From positions 36,676,401 to 36,740,400 of the forward strand of contig JASFXZ010000004.1 in assembly GCA_032209605.1 (NCBI GenBank): 64,000 nt of DNA, in the 5' to 3' direction. The translations under genes were made by a program, and so were the position numbers. The number at the start of each line of letters is the position of its first letter. The first letter of the stretch is position 1. A model generated the notes under the pieces. That model had not been told where the DNA came from. It saw only the letters and a program-made list of their open reading frames with translations, and did no database searches. Below, one piece after another: positions 38,655 to 52,094 of this stretch. The stretch comes from Mactromeris polynyma. Its lineage: Eukaryota > Mollusca > Bivalvia > Venerida > Mactridae.

Positions 38655-40546
38655 CGAGCACCTTGCTGAAAAACATGAACAGTTTTAATTGATACTATTT
38701 AAAATCTCCTTAAGTGTTTACTCGTTCTTACAAACCTGTTTCGGCCAACAGCAATTGGGTTGCTCGCACATAATATTGGATTTCGTGTCTTTTTTCCAGC
38801 TTAATTTCAGATATTCAGATGTCCGTTGACTTGATCAGCATTATCGGTTAACAAGCCAGTTGTTACATAGTTCTTTCGAACACACGGGTGCCATTTGATG
38901 ACATGCATCCTATCTAGCATATATCTACCACCGCCATATTTAATTATTCTTACTCTTTATTCAGGTACTATACATTCTTTGACGATTTTGATACACGCGA
39001 GAAGTTTCGCACTGAAACCTTCCACCCTCCCAACAATGGCGGGGACAGAATACCCGTGCGAACTGAAAATAAAATTACCCGACTGAGACGGCAAATATGG
39101 AATATTATTGACTTCCAAGAGCGAACATTAAGATCTAAGGTGCATAATACATGTACTTGTAATAATTTTGGTTAAAACCGATGTTTACGTTCATAACCAT
39201 TGTTTATACATTCTTCAACACAATTGAACACAGTGTTCTGTCCAGCGAAGAGGATACATTTTTAATTTATTTAGTCTAACGAGTACTATTGAACTGTGAG
39301 TTTCACAGACACAAATTCTGCTCAGGTGTGAGAAATTTGTACTTCATTGTGTGTAAGTAATATTTCCTGCTCGGCTACTAATTATTGTTATCAACACACC
39401 AAAATCAATCTTCAAACAATAACGCCTATAATCGTTGCTTTTTTCAAGGAAACAGCAGGTCCTTGCTGGTGAAGATATGTACATGAAGTTAATGTAGACT
39501 TAATTCATTTTCAGATATACTTGGCTGTCGTGTTTTGTATGATACTTTTATGCATCATGACGCTAGCGTTAAGCACGGTGAAGTCGTTGCAAAGGAAGGT
39601 AAACCCTTGCGAAATGTTAGAGTTCCTCGAGCACTCTGATCACGAGCATTTTGAGACAACTTACAAGCAATTTGGATCACCAGATTGTACAGGTGATTTT
39701 TCCGAAGAAGAACTGGAAGAAGGAGATACCCAGCATATTAGCCTTCCTACAATAACCAAACGTTTGTTAGTCTTTGACGTCCTGGAATATATAGCTGCAG
39801 CGTTCTTCACTGTGGACTTGCTGTTGCGATTTGGAACTTGTCCATCAATACTGAAGTTCTTCAAATCAGTGCTTAACATTTTCGACATATTTGCAATTGC
39901 TGCATTTTACCTACAACTCATTATTATTCACATATTTATGAGAGACCATAAGTATCGGATGAGTTGGATTAAAGCTATTGGATACCTACAGCTGTTTCGC
40001 GTGATGCGATTGTTCCGTATAGTGAGAAATGTGCGCGCAAGCCGCGTGCTCGCATTCTCACTGAAATCCAACGCCACGGATATGATTTTATTGGTCCTAT
40101 TGATGTTGATCGGGGTAAGCTTTTTTGGTAGCTTGATATTCTTTATCGAAAATGGTCAGGCAATTGAGTCGATACCAGAAGCTTGGTACTGGACGATGAT
40201 AACCTTAACAACGGTCGGTTATGGCGACATAACACCCAAAACAGCCGCGGGAAGATTCGTAGCCGCTATTTTGTCGATATGTGGAGTACTACTGTTGTCA
40301 ATAACAGTGCCAATGTTTGTGAATAACTTTCTATCGCTTTATCAATTCTCTTGTATGGATGAACTTCTTGAAGAACATATAAGTAGACAAAAAACATGGA
40401 AGAAGGCTTTTAATGTTGCTCTTGCAGTGGTGCACAAGACAGAAAACAAAGACAACACAATCACGACCGAGGTGGAAGATGTTGAAAATATACCGATCGT
40501 TGTGAGTCCAGGCCTCACTGACAATGACAAGACTCTTGGGAAATAG

Positions 40547-41572
40547 TTCGATCTCCAATGTTTCCGTGAATTATATGTCACTTTTATGTTAAGTGCAGGG
40601 TTTTCCTCATTATTTAGTCCCCTCATTCTTCTCTCCGTATTTGTTTGGGCAATCAGTCAAACGATTCCTTTTCGCATGAGTTTGGGTGCAGATGTTTACC
40701 TGGGATCTTTATGGGGTGGCAATTTCATGCAAATGTGGCGGTTTCTGTACTAATCCTATTATACAGCCGTAACCTTTTAGAATATGTTTTCTTTTTTTAA
40801 GTGCGTTAAACAATTGTTTGATTGATTTGATAACTTAGACTTTCACAAGGACAATTTCCTCTCATTTCTGAATTGTTATTTAGCATGTATGAGAGATATA
40901 TTTCCATGTGAACCAGTCATGGATTCCCAACGACTGACAATGTGGTATCGTATTGAATCATCGCGGATAACATTATTTCTCTGGATAACCAGAACATCCG
41001 CCCCGATTATCTCTTGTGGAACATTGATTTGACCAGGACTAATATTATGACGATTGTATACTGGTGTTCAGTATAAATGGATTGTTCTCATATGGCTTGA
41101 ATATAAAAACATTCGCTGTCCTATCGTCGACATATACATATTCTAACAGGCTGCTAGATGCTAAACGTCCATATAAAGTTATATGCCTTTTGCATATACT
41201 TCTGCCTTTTAATTGTTATCATATTTGTTTAGTAGCCAAATGATCTGTGTTGAGATGCTTTGTTGCGTGATCGTGTCTGCTCGGTTTTTCTCACTTTTAT
41301 AACTTAACCATTTTAACAGCCAGATCAACTGAAGGTTGCATTTTGTTAATCTTAATTAAGTTGTCATCTTTTTATATAATGGACTTAAAACGTAACCATT
41401 TGATAAACGCTTTCAAACAAAGTAATTGAAGAAGACACCGGGAATTAAACGTGACGTTATCGATTGTTGTGAACAGTTAATGAAGTACAGAAGTAAATCG
41501 CAAATAATACAAGCTAGGAGAAAGGGAGTTAACAGCGATGTTAGTGGATTCGACAAACCTGTCAATGCTCTC
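40547..41572. other. 3' flank of KvA2, block-conserved
   Basis: Collinear with 4308-5335. No gene is supported; it may contain the 3' UTR. Confidence 0.5.
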
Positions 41573-42260
41573 TTGGCAGATGCTATGTACATACCACATT
41601 CTACATACACTTGTCAGATGCTATGTATATATCATATTCTACATACACTTGACTGATGCTATGTACATACCACATTCTCCATACACTTGTCAGATGCTAT
41701 GTATATATCATATTCTACATACACTTGACTGATGCTATGTACATACCATATTCTACATAAACTTGTCAGATGCTATGTACATACCACATTCTACATACAC
41801 TTGGCAGATGCTAGCTGCATACCACATTCTACATACATTTGTCAGATTCTATGTACATACCATATTCTACATACATTTGTCAGATGCTATGTACATACCA
41901 AATTCTACATACACCTGTCAGATGCTATGTACATACCATATTCTATATACACTTGTTAGATGCTATGTACATACCATATTCTATATATACACTTGTCAGA
42001 TGCTAGCTGCATACCATATTCTACATACCCTTGTCAGATGCTATGTACATACCATATTCTATATATACACTTGTCAGATGCTAGCTGCATACCATATTCT
42101 ACATACACTTGTCAGATGATATGTACAAACCATACTCTACATACACTTGTCAAATGCTATGTTCAGACAATATTTACATGCACTGGTCAAATGCTATGTT
42201 CAGACAATATTTACATGCACTTGTCAGATGATATGTACAGACTATATTCTACTTACACTC
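41573..42260. repeat. 38-bp minisatellite, about 18 copies (A2 locus)
   Basis: Same unit and relative position as the 5.34-6.37 kb array, but shorter and with its own variants (TATATACACTTGT, ATGCTAGCTGCATACC). It starts about 1.03 kb after the KvA2 stop. Confidence 0.93.
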
Positions 42261-44384
42261 AAATCGTGCAACCAATCTGCCAATAAAGAGTTCAGAATGA
42301 TACGTACGTGTTTATTCATGTATATCTTGTTGTAATAAACACATATTTTTTTACGATTTGAGATGTACATGGATGGAAAACTGATCTTCGTATACACATC
42401 TGACTGTTTACTATGTCATATTATAACATGTATATTAATCCAAAACTGAAAACAAATGTCTGTGATTTAGCAAGGAGGCTACTATCGGGTTCTACAACCG
42501 CGGACCAACACATTGTTTAAACATTCATTTATATAAATATTTTACATACTGAACAATTGATGCTATCATTTGAATGGATAATTATGAACTCTGTATACGT
42601 TAGTGTTACTTAATATGACATTAATAATGCAAGCAAGCGGCTTTACGTTGTATGCGTGCTTTGTTTAAACCTAGTTTTGAAATATTCCTCGGATTAATGG
42701 GATTGATTTATTTCGAAACAGAGGAAATATTAAGCATTACGCCAGTGGAATATATCAACCAAATGCGTTTGAACAGAGTTGATATATACTTTACATGTAT
42801 CCCGGATATAGCGAAATACATGACGGGAAGTACGGTGGAAAATTAATAGAACTTGAAACTATCCAGCATATTATTCAAATACCATTTTAATGCATTCTAT
42901 TCCATTAAGGGATATCACTGAACCATTGTAATATCTAGAACAAGGCTTGTTTTCTAATAAATAATTTTTCAGTTTGTCATTGTATATACGTCTCCCCGTA
43001 TCTAACGTAGGCTTAGTAATTTAAGATTTGTCATTGAAACATTTGCGCTGCCTTTAAATTATGTACGACGGATGATCCAGAAATAAAATACCTTTTATCT
43101 GTCACCGCCGTTACACTACGTTGACATCGCAATTCCATAATTATATTTAAACCTATTCAAAATAGTCCCTTTACTCTCAATGCACCCTCGATGATGCTGT
43201 ATTCATTGTTGAAAATTGTCCATGTACAACTTTTCATCAAACTAGGAAACAACCTTCAAATTTTATTTTGGTGTCTATTGACGTCAAGCTGTTGATGTTG
43301 CTGACGATCTGTAGAATATAAGACGTTTTGCATATAAGAGCAATATCTTAAAATTACAGATGTTGATTAAGAAGGTGTGCAGAAAGTCCTATTATTTATG
43401 GATCATCCCTCGTGGCAGACAAATATTAAATTTAAATCTACTTGAACTCATATGCAAGCTATTGGCGGAACAATGTACAAAACTAAATAATACATTTTGT
43501 GTGCAACAAATCCACTAATCATGGTGGAAATTTTTTACACAGTCTATAAGCAATAAATGAAACATTTGTTGAATCGAGATTGTTTAGTGCAAAACATCTG
43601 GCTTTTTTGTTAATTATATTAAATGTTTTGTTAATATTTCTGTTAACCCGCGTGCTGTATTAATGGTACAAGTAATCGACGTGGAAATGTTTGTGCATTT
43701 CTTGTATTGCAAAACGTGTCTAAAATAAGAGCAAACGATTTTGTCCACAGAAGCGTATATTTACGTACTGGAAATATATTAAAACTAACAATATCAGTTC
43801 AGGGGCAAAACAAACGGCCCACGATCATCTGAAATCAGCGATTCATGATTTTTTTTCGGCTCGCGAAAATATCCAATTATACAGTAATTATGCAGCCTTG
43901 TATATATATTTATCAGTTATATAATTTGGATTTTATTGTTGTATCACTCTTTAATAAATGGATTCAAACGTATGTTTGTTCAATATTTTATATTTTTACG
44001 ATGCATTTCCTTGAAGTATGATGATATATTGACATTAAATGATTGGCCGACTGATGTAGATGTGAACTGTTAAAGAAATAAATTAGGTAAATTGACTTAC
44101 TTTGACTGTTGAAAAGTACGGTTCGGTCAGCTTTTATCGAATTATGCTCTTAACTGCATATTATTTAATATTGACACGTGTCCTGTGTAATCTGTATCTT
44201 TCTGTTCAAAATGCCGTTTGGTTACGACGTCAAACTGAAATAAATGAACGATTCAGTTTTAAAGGGAAATGGTATGGATATGGTACTTTAAATTAAATAA
44301 TAACACCTTACTTAGTCATAACTCAATCAATGAAACAATTTTAGATTAATAAATACCACAACACACTTTGGTAAGTAAAGAGAG
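42261..44384. other. Intergenic, collinear with 6.37-8.51 kb, no gene seen
   Basis: Conserved with the first block apart from small indels. It includes the decayed mariner-like MITE at 43,066-43,412. Short frames here (42,652-42,846 and 44,102-44,296) are broken in the other block. Confidence 0.5.
43066..43412. mobile_element. Mariner-like MITE, second copy by block duplication
   Basis: Left end CGACGGATGATCC and right end complement CGAGGGATGATCC match the copy at 7,172-7,539. The right-hand TA has mutated to TG. Confidence 0.55.
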
Positions 44385-44640
44385 AGAATAAGTTGCTACA
44401 GGTAACGCCACATACATAAGACATTGCCTCCCTACATAGACCTCCGGGAAAAGTTGTGGAGGCGCATGGATACATACGTAAGGGAACATGTCCGCTAGAA
44501 ATGGCCTGGCCAACCATAAGATATAACTTGGAGTATCAAAGCGGACAAACAGTGGGGGGATTATTGGATATAACATGAACACTATATAAAGTGAAATAAT
44601 TGCACAGGGGGTAGGGAAATATAACATACATTTAAAACAC
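44385..44640 (+). repeat. Dispersed repeat, block-duplicated copy with internal deletion
   Basis: Aligns with 8,508-8,862 but lacks about 100 bp in total from the middle. It is inherited with the duplicated block. Confidence 0.6.
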
Positions 44641-46051
44641 GAAAAGAAATAATAACCATATAATCATGTAATTATATTTATTATAATTGTATAGCTGCAG
44701 ACACTGTAATAACATAAAGAGCAAATAAAAAATGATTAAACTAATTAAAAAGAAACATAATACGAGGATAGAAACAAAAGCAATAAATCATCTGCAATAA
44801 TAACACTCTTTCTTACAGTACAAATATACACCCTTCACAAGAAAGTAAAAAAGACACTATATTACGAACTATAAATACTGTTTCAGATCTCGAGAATAAC
44901 TAATCAAAAGAGAAACCTAAATGAACATACTTGCTCGGTTACAACAGAAATGTAAGAAAGTATAAACGAAATACATACATTCATTTTACATTTTTTTGTT
45001 TAGAAAATATAAACATATTATAAATGGTACACTATTAGTAACTTACAAAATGGTCTGTGAGAATGTGCATAATTGTGCAGATTATTAATGAGGTATTTTA
45101 ACGCTTAAAAGATATGCAAAATATTACAAGTTCTTTTCTGTCGACCGGACTATTAATTTCTACCAAATTACAGACCTGACTGATATGCATTTACAAAAGT
45201 ATTATTTTACACAAGACAAATAAGTCGGTCTTGTATAAGGTTGTCCATTCTCTCCTTTTTGCGCTCCACACAATCGCGGTGTGCACTTAGATTTACCTTT
45301 CTCTTTCCGTCAGTCCGTATGTCTGTCTAACAACACTTGTGTCGTTCATATCTCCTTAACCGAAAACGGTATAGGAATGTACATGAGCATGTGAAGATGT
45401 ACACATGGGATTTCGCGTCTCTTTTCACCATAGGAAAGCGTTATGAGCCTTGATTAGGTGATGAAGTGGGATCACCATGAATTTCCAAATATATATGAAA
45501 ATGGAGGATAGAAAGTATATCTAAAAAGAACTTTTGCATTTGCTTCATTTTCCGTCACAAGCGATTGTTTTCTATAAATGGCTTGTTTGAGACTAATGAT
45601 GCGATACTCATCGCGTGACATGAAAATTGTATATCCTAGATTAAAATCCAATGTTAAGTCGACCGCATGTAAAAAATCTTATGACACCTAAGAGACTGAA
45701 ATTATTAAATCCGGAATCAATACAAAAATACCGTTCGATGCGGTAGTCCAAGGATAATTAGTTCGTGCGCCCAGAATCAGCAAACTCAGGCTTAATTATA
45801 AGTTCGAATGGTATTTGTTCATTATGTTATGTACTGTCTCGAAGAGGTTGTTGCTTTGAAGTTACTGACGGAATAACCTACATAATATTATTGAAAAAAT
45901 TATAAGTGTGAAATCATAAAACCCAGTTACATTAACTTCGTATAAGTAGCAAGTTGTTTATCTGTTCTGTGGTTAAAGACTAAGAACCAAAAGGTTTAAA
46001 TTTTAAGTGAAGGATAATAAACGTAGTTACACGGAGAAAAACGTTTCAGAT
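44641..46051. other. Intergenic and upstream flank of KvB2
   Basis: Collinear with 8,863-10,315. No gene is supported. The last 400 bp resembles the region upstream of KvB3, so B-type control elements may lie here. Confidence 0.45.
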
Positions 46052-48558
46052 ATGGTTCGTGTTAAAGTAAACGTATCAGGTGTGCTGTATGAGTTCGATA
46101 GGAGAATTCTGGAAGGCAGAGAAAATGAAACGCTGGCTAAAATGTGTGATGAAGCAAATAAGTCTGTTTCGCCGTTGGTACTAGTTGTCGACCGCCCAGT
46201 AGAATGTTTCGCCGCCATTCTGAGTTACTATCAGACCGATGAATTGCACATGCCACAAACAGTGTGCCCAAAAGCGTTCAAGAAAGAGCTCGAGTTTTGG
46301 GGTGTGTTACCCACCATTCTCGAACCATGTTGTTTATACAGGTAAATTTAAATTTTGAACTGCAGTTGCTTTTGAATACATTTATCAGACATATTTGTAT
46401 GTTGCTAAATAAATTGATCTGAGCCACGACAAAACTGTATTTCTAACCAAAGGACATAATATGTTTAATATCAGAGGGATATTAGAATCGGACATCTTCT
46501 TTTCTTTTTATAGCAATTCCAATATTAAGAACAAGGTGCAAAAGTAAGCTTCAAAAGTATGACGTCACGTCAGAATATAATCTTTAAAAGAATCTTCTGT
46601 TCTTCAAATGAAAAAAAGTCAAAACTTATATTAATTATTTCTTCGTTCGTTTAGTTCGATAACAATATCTTCTGACAAAACACTAAATTTGTGGCGTCAA
46701 AACATTGATTAGGAAATACTCGTCGTCAAAACCAACATGACTGTTTCCGGAATAGTTACTTTTGTGGTCAAACCGAATAGTCGGAACCTTGGAATGTACA
46801 CTTTATTAATACAGTAGTGATACATTTCTTTTTATTACTGTGTTTAATCTTATAAACGTTAATACCTCTTTATTATAAGGCAAGGAATTAACGCCTAATA
46901 TTTCATTGTCGAAACTTGAATTTTGCTCACTCTACATTTAGGTACTATACATTTTTTGACGAGTTTGATACACGCGAGAGATTTCGCGCTGAATCATTCG
47001 ATGTTACAACCACTGACGGCGACAAAATAGCCATGCGAACTGAAAGTAAAATCACCCGCCTTAGACAGACAATATGGAATATCATCGATTTCCAAGAACG
47101 GACATTACGATCAAAGGTACTTCATAGTTGTAATGGATTCTGATTTAAAAACTAGCAAAGCCGCTATTGAATATACCAAGCCAATTTTAAAACTCAATAT
47201 TCTGAATTTAGCAAACTGTATTTACTTAGGTAACCATGAATTATGCATTGTATTACGGCTGTACAGGATAAATGGTTTTTTATGCGGTTTTAGTTAGCAC
47301 ACTGCAAACAATTATTTGAAAATTAAAATGTGTTAATTGCTTTTAATAACTATTTACTTATTTTTTTACTAACCGAAATCAATTAACAAAGCAATAGCAC
47401 CTCGTTTTTGTTTGCTGTAAAAAGGAAGACCATTCGCATGCGCCCGTGTAACATTGCTAATTGAACGTTATTGTGATTTTGAATCATTTTCAGATATATC
47501 TGGTCTTCATGTTTTCCATGGTATTATTATGCATCATGACGCTGGCTTTTAGCACAACGAAATCATTCCAGAGAAATGTTAAACGATGCGAAATGCTAGA
47601 CTTTTTGGAGCATTCCGAAAACGATTATTATCAAACAGCTTTCGAGCAGTTTGGGTCACCAGATTGCACAGATAATGATTACTACAATGAGGAATATGTC
47701 GAATATAACTATTTTGAATATAACGATACATACGGTGATCCCAAAAAGATCAACCTTCCTGCATTAACTGTACGTTTGTTCGTCTTCGACGTTCTGGAAT
47801 ATATAGCTGCAGCGTTCTTCACTGTGGACTTGTTGATGCGATTTGGAACTTGTCCTTCCATACTAAAGTTTCTCAAATCATTTGTGAACATTTTGGATGT
47901 TTTCGCTGTACTGGCATTCTACCTACAACTCATTATTATTAACATATTTATGAGAGACCATAAGTATCAGATGAGTTGGATTAAAGCTATTGGATATATG
48001 CAGCTGTTTCGTGTGATGCGATTGTTCCGTTTAGTAAAAAATGTGCGCGCAAGCCGCGTGCTCACATTCTCACTGAAATCTAACGCCAAGGACATGATCC
48101 TATTGGTTATATTGTTGTTAATTGTCGTTAGCTTTTTTGGTAGCTTGATATTTTTTATCGAAAATGGTCAGGCTGTTGAATCGATCCCAGAAGCTTGGTA
48201 CTGGACGGTAGTTACCATAACAACGGTCGGTTACGGCGACGTAACACCTAAAACAGCCGCTGGACGATTCGTGGCTGCTATTTTGTCGATATGCGGAATA
48301 CTTTTGCTGTCAATAACGCTACCTATCTTTGTTAATAATTTCCTGTCACTTTATCAATATGCGTGTATGGATGAAGTTCTTCAAGAACATAAAAGTAGAC
48401 CAAAACCATTGAAGAATGCTTTTAATGTTACTCTTGCAGTGACGCAAACGACAGAAAACAAAGACAACTCAAACAGGACCGAGGTGGACGATGTTGAAAC
48501 TATACCGAACGTTGTGAGTCCAGGCTTCATTACCAATGACAAGACTCTTGGGAAATAG
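46052..48558 (+). CDS. KvB2: Shaw-like voltage-gated K+ channel alpha subunit, intact (3 exons)
   Basis: Exons are 46052-46341, 46942-47116 and 47494-48558, encoding 509 aa, with donors GTAAAT and GTACTT and acceptors TTTAG and TTTCAG. T1 (residues 2-96) keeps HX5CX20CC. The large exon starts with S1 (IYLVFMFSMVLL). The S1-S2 linker is acidic and tyrosine-rich (NDYYNEEYVEYN) with one NDT sequon. S4 has six arginines at every third position, the filter is TTVGYGD, and S6 has TLP in place of PVP followed by VNNF. The tail is short and polar. It differs from A-type channels mainly in the linker and tail. It is the only intact member of the second A+B block. An upstream GTG extension has no ATG, so the start is MVRV. 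Confidence 0.93.
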
Positions 48559-49802
48559 TTCAATCTCCAATGTTTCCGAGAATTATATGTCACGTTTAGG
48601 ATATGTGAAAGGTTCCTTTCCTCATTACTCAGTCCCCCCATTCTTCTCTCTGTAATTGTTTTGGTAATAAGCAAAACGATGCATTATCGCATGTGTTTGA
48701 GTGCAGATGTTTGTCTTGGAACTGTATGGGGTGACATTCCTTGCGAATGTGGCGATTTCTGTACTAATCCTTTTATGCAACCGTAACAATTTAGAATAAG
48801 TTTTCTTTTTTCTATATCGATTGCGTTAAACAATTGTTTGATTGATTCGAAAAGTCAGAATTTTTAAAGGACAATTTCCACTAATTACTGAATTGTTCTT
48901 CAGTATGTATGAGACGATTCATACTCAGTACATTTAAAAACGCACATTTTTGTACCTGTGATATGTCTATTACATGTCATTTTAATGTGTTTTAAAACTC
49001 AATTTCATATGAAATACCCGTTGATTGAAAGAAAGGCGAGCGTTTGTCATTGCCTAAAATGAAACAGTATCATATTATGATCTTATCTAGCATCCCTGGT
49101 AGGTTTATGACATTTAAGAAATTCTTTACATTTTGCATTTTTACATGCACTGAGTATATTTCCATGAGAATCAGTCTTGGATTCCCAACTACTGATAAAG
49201 TGGTATCGTCTTGCACCATCGCGGTAAACATTATGTCTTGTTCTGCTGGATAGCACACATATCCATCCCGATTATCTCTTGTGGAACAATGATTTGACCA
49301 GGCCTAATTAGTGACGATTGTTTGCTTATGTTCAGTATAAAAGTTCTCATATAGCTTGAATATAAAAACAGTCGTTGTCCTATCGTCGGCATAGAAATAT
49401 TATAAAATGCTGCTGGATGATAAACGTCCGTACGCATAAAGTAACATACCTATAGTCTTCTTCCTTTTTAGTTGTTATCATATTTGTTTAGTAGGCAAAT
49501 GATATGTGTTGAGATTCTTTGTTTCTTGATCGTGCCTCCTCGGTATTTCTCACTTTTATAACTATTTTAACAGCCAGATCAACTGAAGGTTGCATTTTGT
49601 TAATCTTAGTTAATTTGTCGTCTTTTTATATTATGGACTTAAAACGTAACCATATGATAAACACTTTCAATCGAACCGTGACGTCATTGATTATATTGAA
49701 CAGTTACTGAAGTACAGACGTTAATCGCAAATAATAAAAGCTATGAGCAAGGGAGTTAATAGCGATGTTAGTGGATTCGACGAACCTGTAAAAGCTCTCT
49801 TT
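48559..49802. other. 3' flank of KvB2, related to the A flanks
   Basis: Segments match 4,308-5,335 and 40,547-41,572 with more divergence, so the flank was copied along with the genes. No coding sequence is supported. Confidence 0.5.
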
Positions 49803-50580
49803 TCAGATGATATGTACATACCATACTCTACATCAACTTGTCAGATGCTATGTATATACCGTGTTCTACATACACTTGTTAGATGCTAGCTGCAGACCAT
49901 ATTCTACATACACCTGTTGCATTCTATGTACAGACCATATTCTACATACACTTGTCAAATGTCACGTTCATACCATATTCTACATACACCCGTCGCATTC
50001 TATGTACATACCATATTATACATACACTTGTCAATGTCATGTACATACCATATTCTGCATACACCCGTCGCATTCTATGTACATACCATATTATACATAC
50101 ACTTGTCAATGTCATGTACAAACCATATTCTGCATACACCCGTCGCATTCTATGTACATACCATATTATACATACACTTGTCAATGTCATGTACATACCA
50201 TATTCTACATACACCCGTCGCATTCTATGTACATACCATATTATACATACACTTGTCAATGTCATGTACATACCATATTCTACATACACCTGTCGCTTTC
50301 TATGTACATACCATATTCTACATACGCTTGTCGCATGCTATACACATATATATTCTACATACAACAGTCGCATGCTATGTTCAAACTATATTCTACATAC
50401 ACTTGTCAGATGATATGTAAATACTATATTCTACATACTCTTGTCAGGTGCTAAGTACTGACTATATTCTACATACACTTGTCAGATGTTATGTACATTC
50501 CATATTCTACATACACTTGTCAGATGCTATATACGGACTATATTCTACATACACTTGTCCGATATTGCTATATATATACA
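49803..50580. repeat. 38/37-bp minisatellite with a dimeric inner block (B2 locus)
   Basis: The same family as the 5.3 and 41.6 kb arrays. Its centre is a regular dimer of about 75 bp in which a unit with CACCCGTCGCATTC alternates with one with CACTTGTCAATGTCATG, repeated about five times (49,985-50,290). It starts about 1.25 kb after the KvB2 stop. Confidence 0.92.
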
Positions 50581-52094
50581 CTCAAATCGTTCTAACTGTC
50601 TTTTGACAGACAGTTAAGAATGATACGTACATATTTATATATTTGTTGTTCATGTAATTAAGTAGACATTTGATTGTGATCTGTGATGTAAATGTAAGCA
50701 AAACAGCTGTCCGTGTACAAATGTGATTGTTTACTAAGTCATATAATACATGCTCATTGGTCCAAAAATAGTTTGAGACTAAATGTTTGGAATTAAAGCA
50801 AGGAACCTGCTATCAGGTACTACAACCTCGGATAATTCTTGTTTAAACATTTATTAATTTTAAAAATTTACATACTGAACAATTGATGTTATAATTGGAA
50901 TGGAAGATTCTGATCTCTGTACACGTAAATGTTACTTAATTAGACATTAATAATGCAAGAAAGCGGCTTTGCGTTGTATGTGTGCTTAGTTTAAACCTGA
51001 AATATTCGTCGGATAAACGGGACTGATTTATTTCAAAGCAGAGGAAATATGAAGCATTTCCCTAGAGGTTTATATTAGCCAAATGCATTTGAACAGAGTT
51101 GATATATAATTTACATATATCCTGGGTATAGCGAAATACATGACGAGATGTACAATGGAAAATCAATAGAACTTTACGCTATCCAGCATATTATTTAAAC
51201 ACCATTTTAGTACTTTTTGATTCCATTGGGAAATATCACTGAACCATTTTAAAAGAACAATGCTTGTTTTTTAATTGATATTTTATCAGTTTGTCATTGT
51301 GTATACGTCTCACCGAATGTTACGTTGGCTTTGTTATTTTAGAATTGTCATTATAACCTATGAGTTGCTTTTAAATTATGTACTAGGGATGATCCAGAAA
51401 TAGTAGGACTTTTGTTATAATGATGGCACAGATCGGACATAACAATACATAAGAATAATAAAAACGTTTAATATGTCAGTTTAAATCATGTAAAATATCA
51501 AAACAGTCGATTAGGAAATAATGGCACTTTGAAACAATAAATATCGTCAGTATCATGGGGGCCTGTCACCGCTGTTACGTTACGTTGACGTCGCAATTCC
51601 CTAAAAAAAGTCCATTAAATAGTTACATTTAAACTTATTAAATATAGTCCCGTTTACACTCAATACATCTCCGATTATGCTGTATCAATTGTTGAAAATT
51701 GCCCATGTACAACTGTTCATCAAAGACCCGTTGTTGTTGTCGATCTGTAGAGTATAAGGCGTTTTTGCATATAAAAGCAATTTTCATAAAAGTATAGATG
51801 TTGGTTAAGAAGGTGTGCAGAAAATCCTATTATATATGTATCATCCATCGTAGCTGTCAAATATTTAATTCAAATCTACTTGAAATCATATGCAAGCTAT
51901 TGGCAGAACCATGTACATTACTACATAATACATTTTGTGTGCAACAAATCCAATAGTCCTGCTGGAAAACTGTTTAACATAGTCTATAAGCAATAACTGA
52001 AAAAATAGCGGAATCGAGATTAATAAGTCGAAAGCAGATTACAATACATCTGGCTATTATTTTTAATAATACTAAATGTTTTGTTTATATTTCT
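50581..52094. other. Intergenic, unit-conserved, no gene seen
   Basis: Matches 6.37-7.77 and 42.3-43.6 kb with indels. It includes a longer version of the mariner-like MITE at 51,383-51,850. Confidence 0.5.
51383..51850. mobile_element. Mariner-like MITE, longest copy
   Basis: TA-flanked (51,381-51,382 and 51,851-51,852). The left end TAGGGATGATCCAGAAATAG and right end TATATGTATCATCCATCG are diverged inverted repeats. It retains roughly 100 bp of interior missing from the 7.2 and 43.1 kb copies, and is probably nearer the original element. Confidence 0.55.

Larger units (their letters stand above)
32803..38668. other. 5.9-kb insertion in KvA2 intron 1
   Basis: Alignment with KvA1 intron 1 breaks after TCTTCCTG at about 32,802 and resumes at AAACATGAACAG at about 38,671. 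KvA1 has the two flanks adjacent (near 2,374-2,380). There are no terminal repeats and no obvious target duplication, only a shared CTG. Contents are non-coding AT-rich DNA (32.8-35.3 kb), a predicted minus-strand gene, a hAT MITE, SINEs and a candidate divergent promoter. This looks like transposed genomic DNA, not a mobile element. Confidence 0.75.
31851..40546 (+). pseudogene. KvA2: A-type Kv channel with frameshifted exon 1; exons 2 and 3 intact
   Basis: Exons are 31851-32130 (280 nt, not 290), 38965-39139 and 39515-40546. Exon 1 lacks 10 nt relative to KvA1 at about 31,943, inside T1, which gives a TGA at 32,010 (codon 54); the sequence after it, including the zinc-motif region and the GTAAGT donor, is preserved. 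Exon 2 is intact, and exon 3 is an open 343-codon frame with S1-S6, six S4 arginines, TTVGYGD and the TVP hinge variant, very close to KvA1. The S1-S2 linker is shorter than in KvA1 and lacks the glycosylation sequon. A 5.9-kb insertion enlarges intron 1. It is either a very recent pseudogene or a gene using another first exon; as written, T1 cannot be made. Confidence 0.82.

Noticed and set aside
38389..38676. 95-codon minus-strand frame crossing the insertion breakpoint
   Set aside because: It runs past the breakpoint into the intron flank and overlaps a more protein-like plus-strand frame. The minus-strand gene in this insertion has its own ATG further on at 38,249.
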